Assembly (NCBI GenBank): GCA_036001245.1
Contig: DASYUL010000144.1
Location: 1-24,824, forward strand
Length of the DNA stretch: 24,824 nt
Direction of reading: 5' to 3'
Source: Gp7-AA6 sp036001245
GTDB lineage: Bacteria > Acidobacteriota > Thermoanaerobaculia > UBA5066 > Gp7-AA6
The notes under the pieces were generated by a model. It was not told where the DNA came from and did no database searches. It saw only the letters and a program-made list of their open reading frames with translations. Position numbers and translations under genes: made by a program. Numbering within the stretch: position 1 is the first letter of the stretch; every line of letters starts with the position of its first letter. Positions 23,259 through 24,824 of the stretch are shown here, in pieces.

Positions 23259-23735
23259 TCAGCCGAGTTTCTCGAGCAGCTCCGGCGGCAGCAGCGCTTC
23301 GAGCGTGCCGGCGCTTCCCGGCGTCCACGTGACCCGCGCGACCATGGCCTTCCGCAGAGGGAGCTCGTGGCGGTCGTCGCCGAAGGCGAACAGGCCGACG
23401 ACCGATCCCAGGAGCGGCTCATGTCCGACGAGAAGCACGGATCGCCAGCCGCCCCGCGCGAGCTCATCGGCGATGCCGGATGGGACGCTTCCCGGGAGAA
23501 GAGCGAAGAGCGGCCGGACCTGGAGGCGGAGGGCGCGCGCGCAGGCTTCCGCGGTCTGGCGCGCTCGCAGAAAGGGGGACGTGAGCACGATCTCGATCGG
23601 CGGGGAGAGCGCGGCGAATCCGCGGGCGACCGCCTCGGCCCGGGAGAGACCCTCGGCGGTGAGCTCGCGATCCTCGTCACGACCCGACCCCGCCCGATCC
23701 TGCGCCGCCGCGTGCCGCATGAACCAGACGTCCAT
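23259..23735 (-). CDS. sixA: Phosphohistidine phosphatase SixA-like (histidine phosphatase superfamily)
   Basis: A 158-aa histidine phosphatase. The catalytic RHA motif (FMRHAAAQD, His8) is at the N-terminus. ELTAEGLSRAEAVARGF, LTSPFLRARQTAE and the second catalytic His (VLLVGHEPLLG) follow. SixA proteins remove phosphate from histidine phosphotransfer proteins; small relatives act on other substrates, so the exact role is inferred. ATG 23735 has no Shine-Dalgarno but TACACT lies 9 bases upstream (- strand, 23750-23745), between it and the 92-bp repeat. Confidence 0.88.
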   Translation of the reverse strand: MDVWFMRHAAAQDRAGSGRDEDRELTAEGLSRAEAVARGFAALSPPIEIVLTSPFLRARQTAEACARALRLQVRPLFALLPGSVPSGIADELARGGWRSVLLVGHEPLLGSVVGLFAFGDDRHELPLRKAMVARVTWTPGSAGTLEALLPPELLEKLG

Positions 23736-23744
23736 CGCGTTCGG

Positions 23745-23750
23745 AGTGTA
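23745..23750 (-). promoter_or_regulatory. Candidate -10 box (TACACT) of sixA
   Basis: TACACT lies 9 bases before the sixA ATG and 2 bases outside the end of the 92-bp repeat, on the - strand. The arrangement suggests a leaderless transcript with any -35 contact inside the repeat. Confidence 0.35.
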
Positions 23751-23752
23751 GC

Positions 23753-23844
23753 GGGGTCAGGTCTTCACTGCCCGAGATGTCTTCGATCGAGCGGCCGCGG
23801 CCTTGCCATCTTGCGGAGCAAGTGGCAAGTGGAGACCTGACCCC
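23753..23844 (-). repeat. 92-bp inverted-repeat element, copy 2
   Basis: Reverse complement of the 825-916 element and exactly the same length. The outer 16-bp arms are identical to those of copy 1. The first 25 bases of the unit are identical and the inner hairpin is retained (CTTGCCA/TGGCAAG) but with a different inner stem, CTTGC/GCAAG instead of TGC/GCA. The central 33 bases are unrelated. It fills the divergent gap between sixA and the kinase gene. Confidence 0.85.
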
Positions 23845-23851
23845 GGTGTCG

Positions 23852-23857
23852 TATCCT
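23852..23857 (+). promoter_or_regulatory. Candidate -10 box (TATCCT) of the kinase gene
   Basis: TATCCT lies 8 bases before the TTG start and 7 bases past the end of the repeat element. It is a weaker match to consensus than the others, but its position is the same. Confidence 0.3.
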
Positions 23858-23865
23858 TTGCCGAC

Positions 23866-24824
23866 TTGGCGCTCTCAACCGGAGATCAGCTCGGGCCCTA
23901 CGAGATCCTCGGGCCGCTCGGCAAGGGCGGAATGGGCGAGGTGTACCGTGCGCGCGACGTGCGCCTCGGCCGGGAGGTCGCGCTCAAGGTTCTGCCCGAA
24001 GCCGCGGCGAACGACGCGGAGAGCCTCGCCCGCTTCGAGCGTGAGGCGCGCGCCGTGGCGGCGCTCAACCATCCAAACATCCTCTCGATTCACGACACCG
24101 GCGAGCACCGCGGCGTCCCGTACGCCGTGACCGAGCTGCTCGAGGGAGAGAACCTCTCGGACCGGCTGCGGAGCGGACCACTCGCGCCGAAGCGGGCCAC
24201 CGAGATCGCCTGCCAGGTTGCCGACGGGCTCGCGGCGGCGCACGCGCGCGGGGTCATCCACCGCGACATCAAGCCGGAGAACATTTTCCTGACGAACGAC
24301 GGCCGCGCGAAGATTCTCGACTTCGGAATCGCTCGGATCGGTCCGAAACCGGGCGACATCACCGCGGGGATCGCGGCGGCGCGCAGCGGGTCGAGCTCCC
24401 AGTTCATCATGGGAACCGCCGGATACATGTCGCCCGAGCAGATCCGGGGCCGGACGATCGACTTCCGGACCGACATCTTCTCGCTCGGATCGTGCTTCTT
24501 CGAGATGCTGACGGGACGCCGCGCGTTCGACCGGCCGAGCCCCATCGAGACGATGAGCGCGGTGCTCAAGGACGACCCGGCAAAGGCGCCCGAGGCCGAA
24601 AAGATCCCGGAGGCGATCCGGCCCTTCGTCTTCCGCTGCCTGGAGAAGGATCCCGCTGACCGCTACCAGTCGGCGCGCGACCTGCTGCTCGACCTGAGGG
24701 CGTTCCAGGCCGAAGGAATGCGCGAGGCGGCCGAGCGCGTCGGCCAGTTCCGCGCCGAGCCGCCGTGGAAGCACCGCAGGACGCGGGTGTTTCTGCGCGC
24801 CGCCGGCGGAGTCCTGATCTTCGT
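23866..24824 (+). CDS. PknB-type Ser/Thr protein kinase (partial, 3' end outside window)
   Basis: 319 residues visible. The full kinase domain (about 12-290) has the Gly loop (LGKGGMGEVYRA), the catalytic Lys41 (VALKVLP), HRDIKPEN (Asp134), DFG (152-154) and the GTAGYMSPEQ activation-segment end, followed by the DxxSLG helix (FRTDIFSLGSCFFEMLTG). After the kinase comes a basic juxtamembrane stretch and the start of a hydrophobic helix (VFLRAAGGVLIF) that runs off the window, so a membrane-spanning receptor kinase is likely. The sensor part cannot be seen. TTG 23866 is chosen because the PYEILGPLG start of the domain follows and no ATG or GTG is near. Confidence 0.92.
   Translation, partial: MALSTGDQLGPYEILGPLGKGGMGEVYRARDVRLGREVALKVLPEAAANDAESLARFEREARAVAALNHPNILSIHDTGEHRGVPYAVTELLEGENLSDRLRSGPLAPKRATEIACQVADGLAAAHARGVIHRDIKPENIFLTNDGRAKILDFGIARIGPKPGDITAGIAAARSGSSSQFIMGTAGYMSPEQIRGRTIDFRTDIFSLGSCFFEMLTGRRAFDRPSPIETMSAVLKDDPAKAPEAEKIPEAIRPFVFRCLEKDPADRYQSARDLLLDLRAFQAEGMREAAERVGQFRAEPPWKHRRTRVFLRAAGGVLIF

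Overview
This is a high-GC window with about 24 protein genes packed closely on both strands. There are no rRNA, tRNA, CRISPR or phage genes. Family content (a PknB-like kinase, a LemA/TPM operon, a three-part ABC-2 exporter, SDR and M20 enzymes, a secreted repeat protein) and the dispersed intergenic repeats fit an uncultured Acidobacteriota, perhaps Thermoanaerobaculia. That placement is an inference, since no marker gene could be compared here.

Layout from left to right. (1) A gene end on the + strand and a secreted SurA-N protein on the - strand, then a divergent gap filled by a 92-bp inverted-repeat element. (2) rsmI and an ABC-2 ATPase on the + strand. Their two permease partners (5256-6882) lie 2.4 kb downstream, separated by a - strand gene for a fused chorismate mutase / prephenate dehydratase / ACT / DAHP synthase. 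That gene has its own promoter, a leader ORF and an attenuator-like terminator. (3) A - strand cluster read from 13909 to 6887: SDR oxidoreductase, a 1136-aa duplicated CPBP membrane protein, an aspartyl-protease-like PDZ protein with a probable nonsense mutation, and an M20 peptidase. (4) holA and a secreted tandem-repeat protein. (5) A housekeeping operon from 21219 down to about 17545 (rplU-rpmA-obg-nadD-rsfS and a sigma-54 activator), followed by a DksA/TraR zinc-finger gene with its own leader. (6) A lemA-TPM-TPM operon and sixA on the - strand. (7) A second 92-bp element in a divergent gap, then a Ser/Thr kinase that runs off the window.

The most interesting signals are between the genes. 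Two 92-bp structured elements occupy the two divergent promoter gaps near the window ends. Different 7-bp tandem repeats recur in short gaps between genes. Six genes lacking a clear Shine-Dalgarno have a TANNNT hexamer only 6-10 bases before the start codon, which suggests leaderless mRNAs. Starts are unusually varied: of 24 visible starts I chose 12 ATG, 5 GTG, 6 TTG and one possible CTG.
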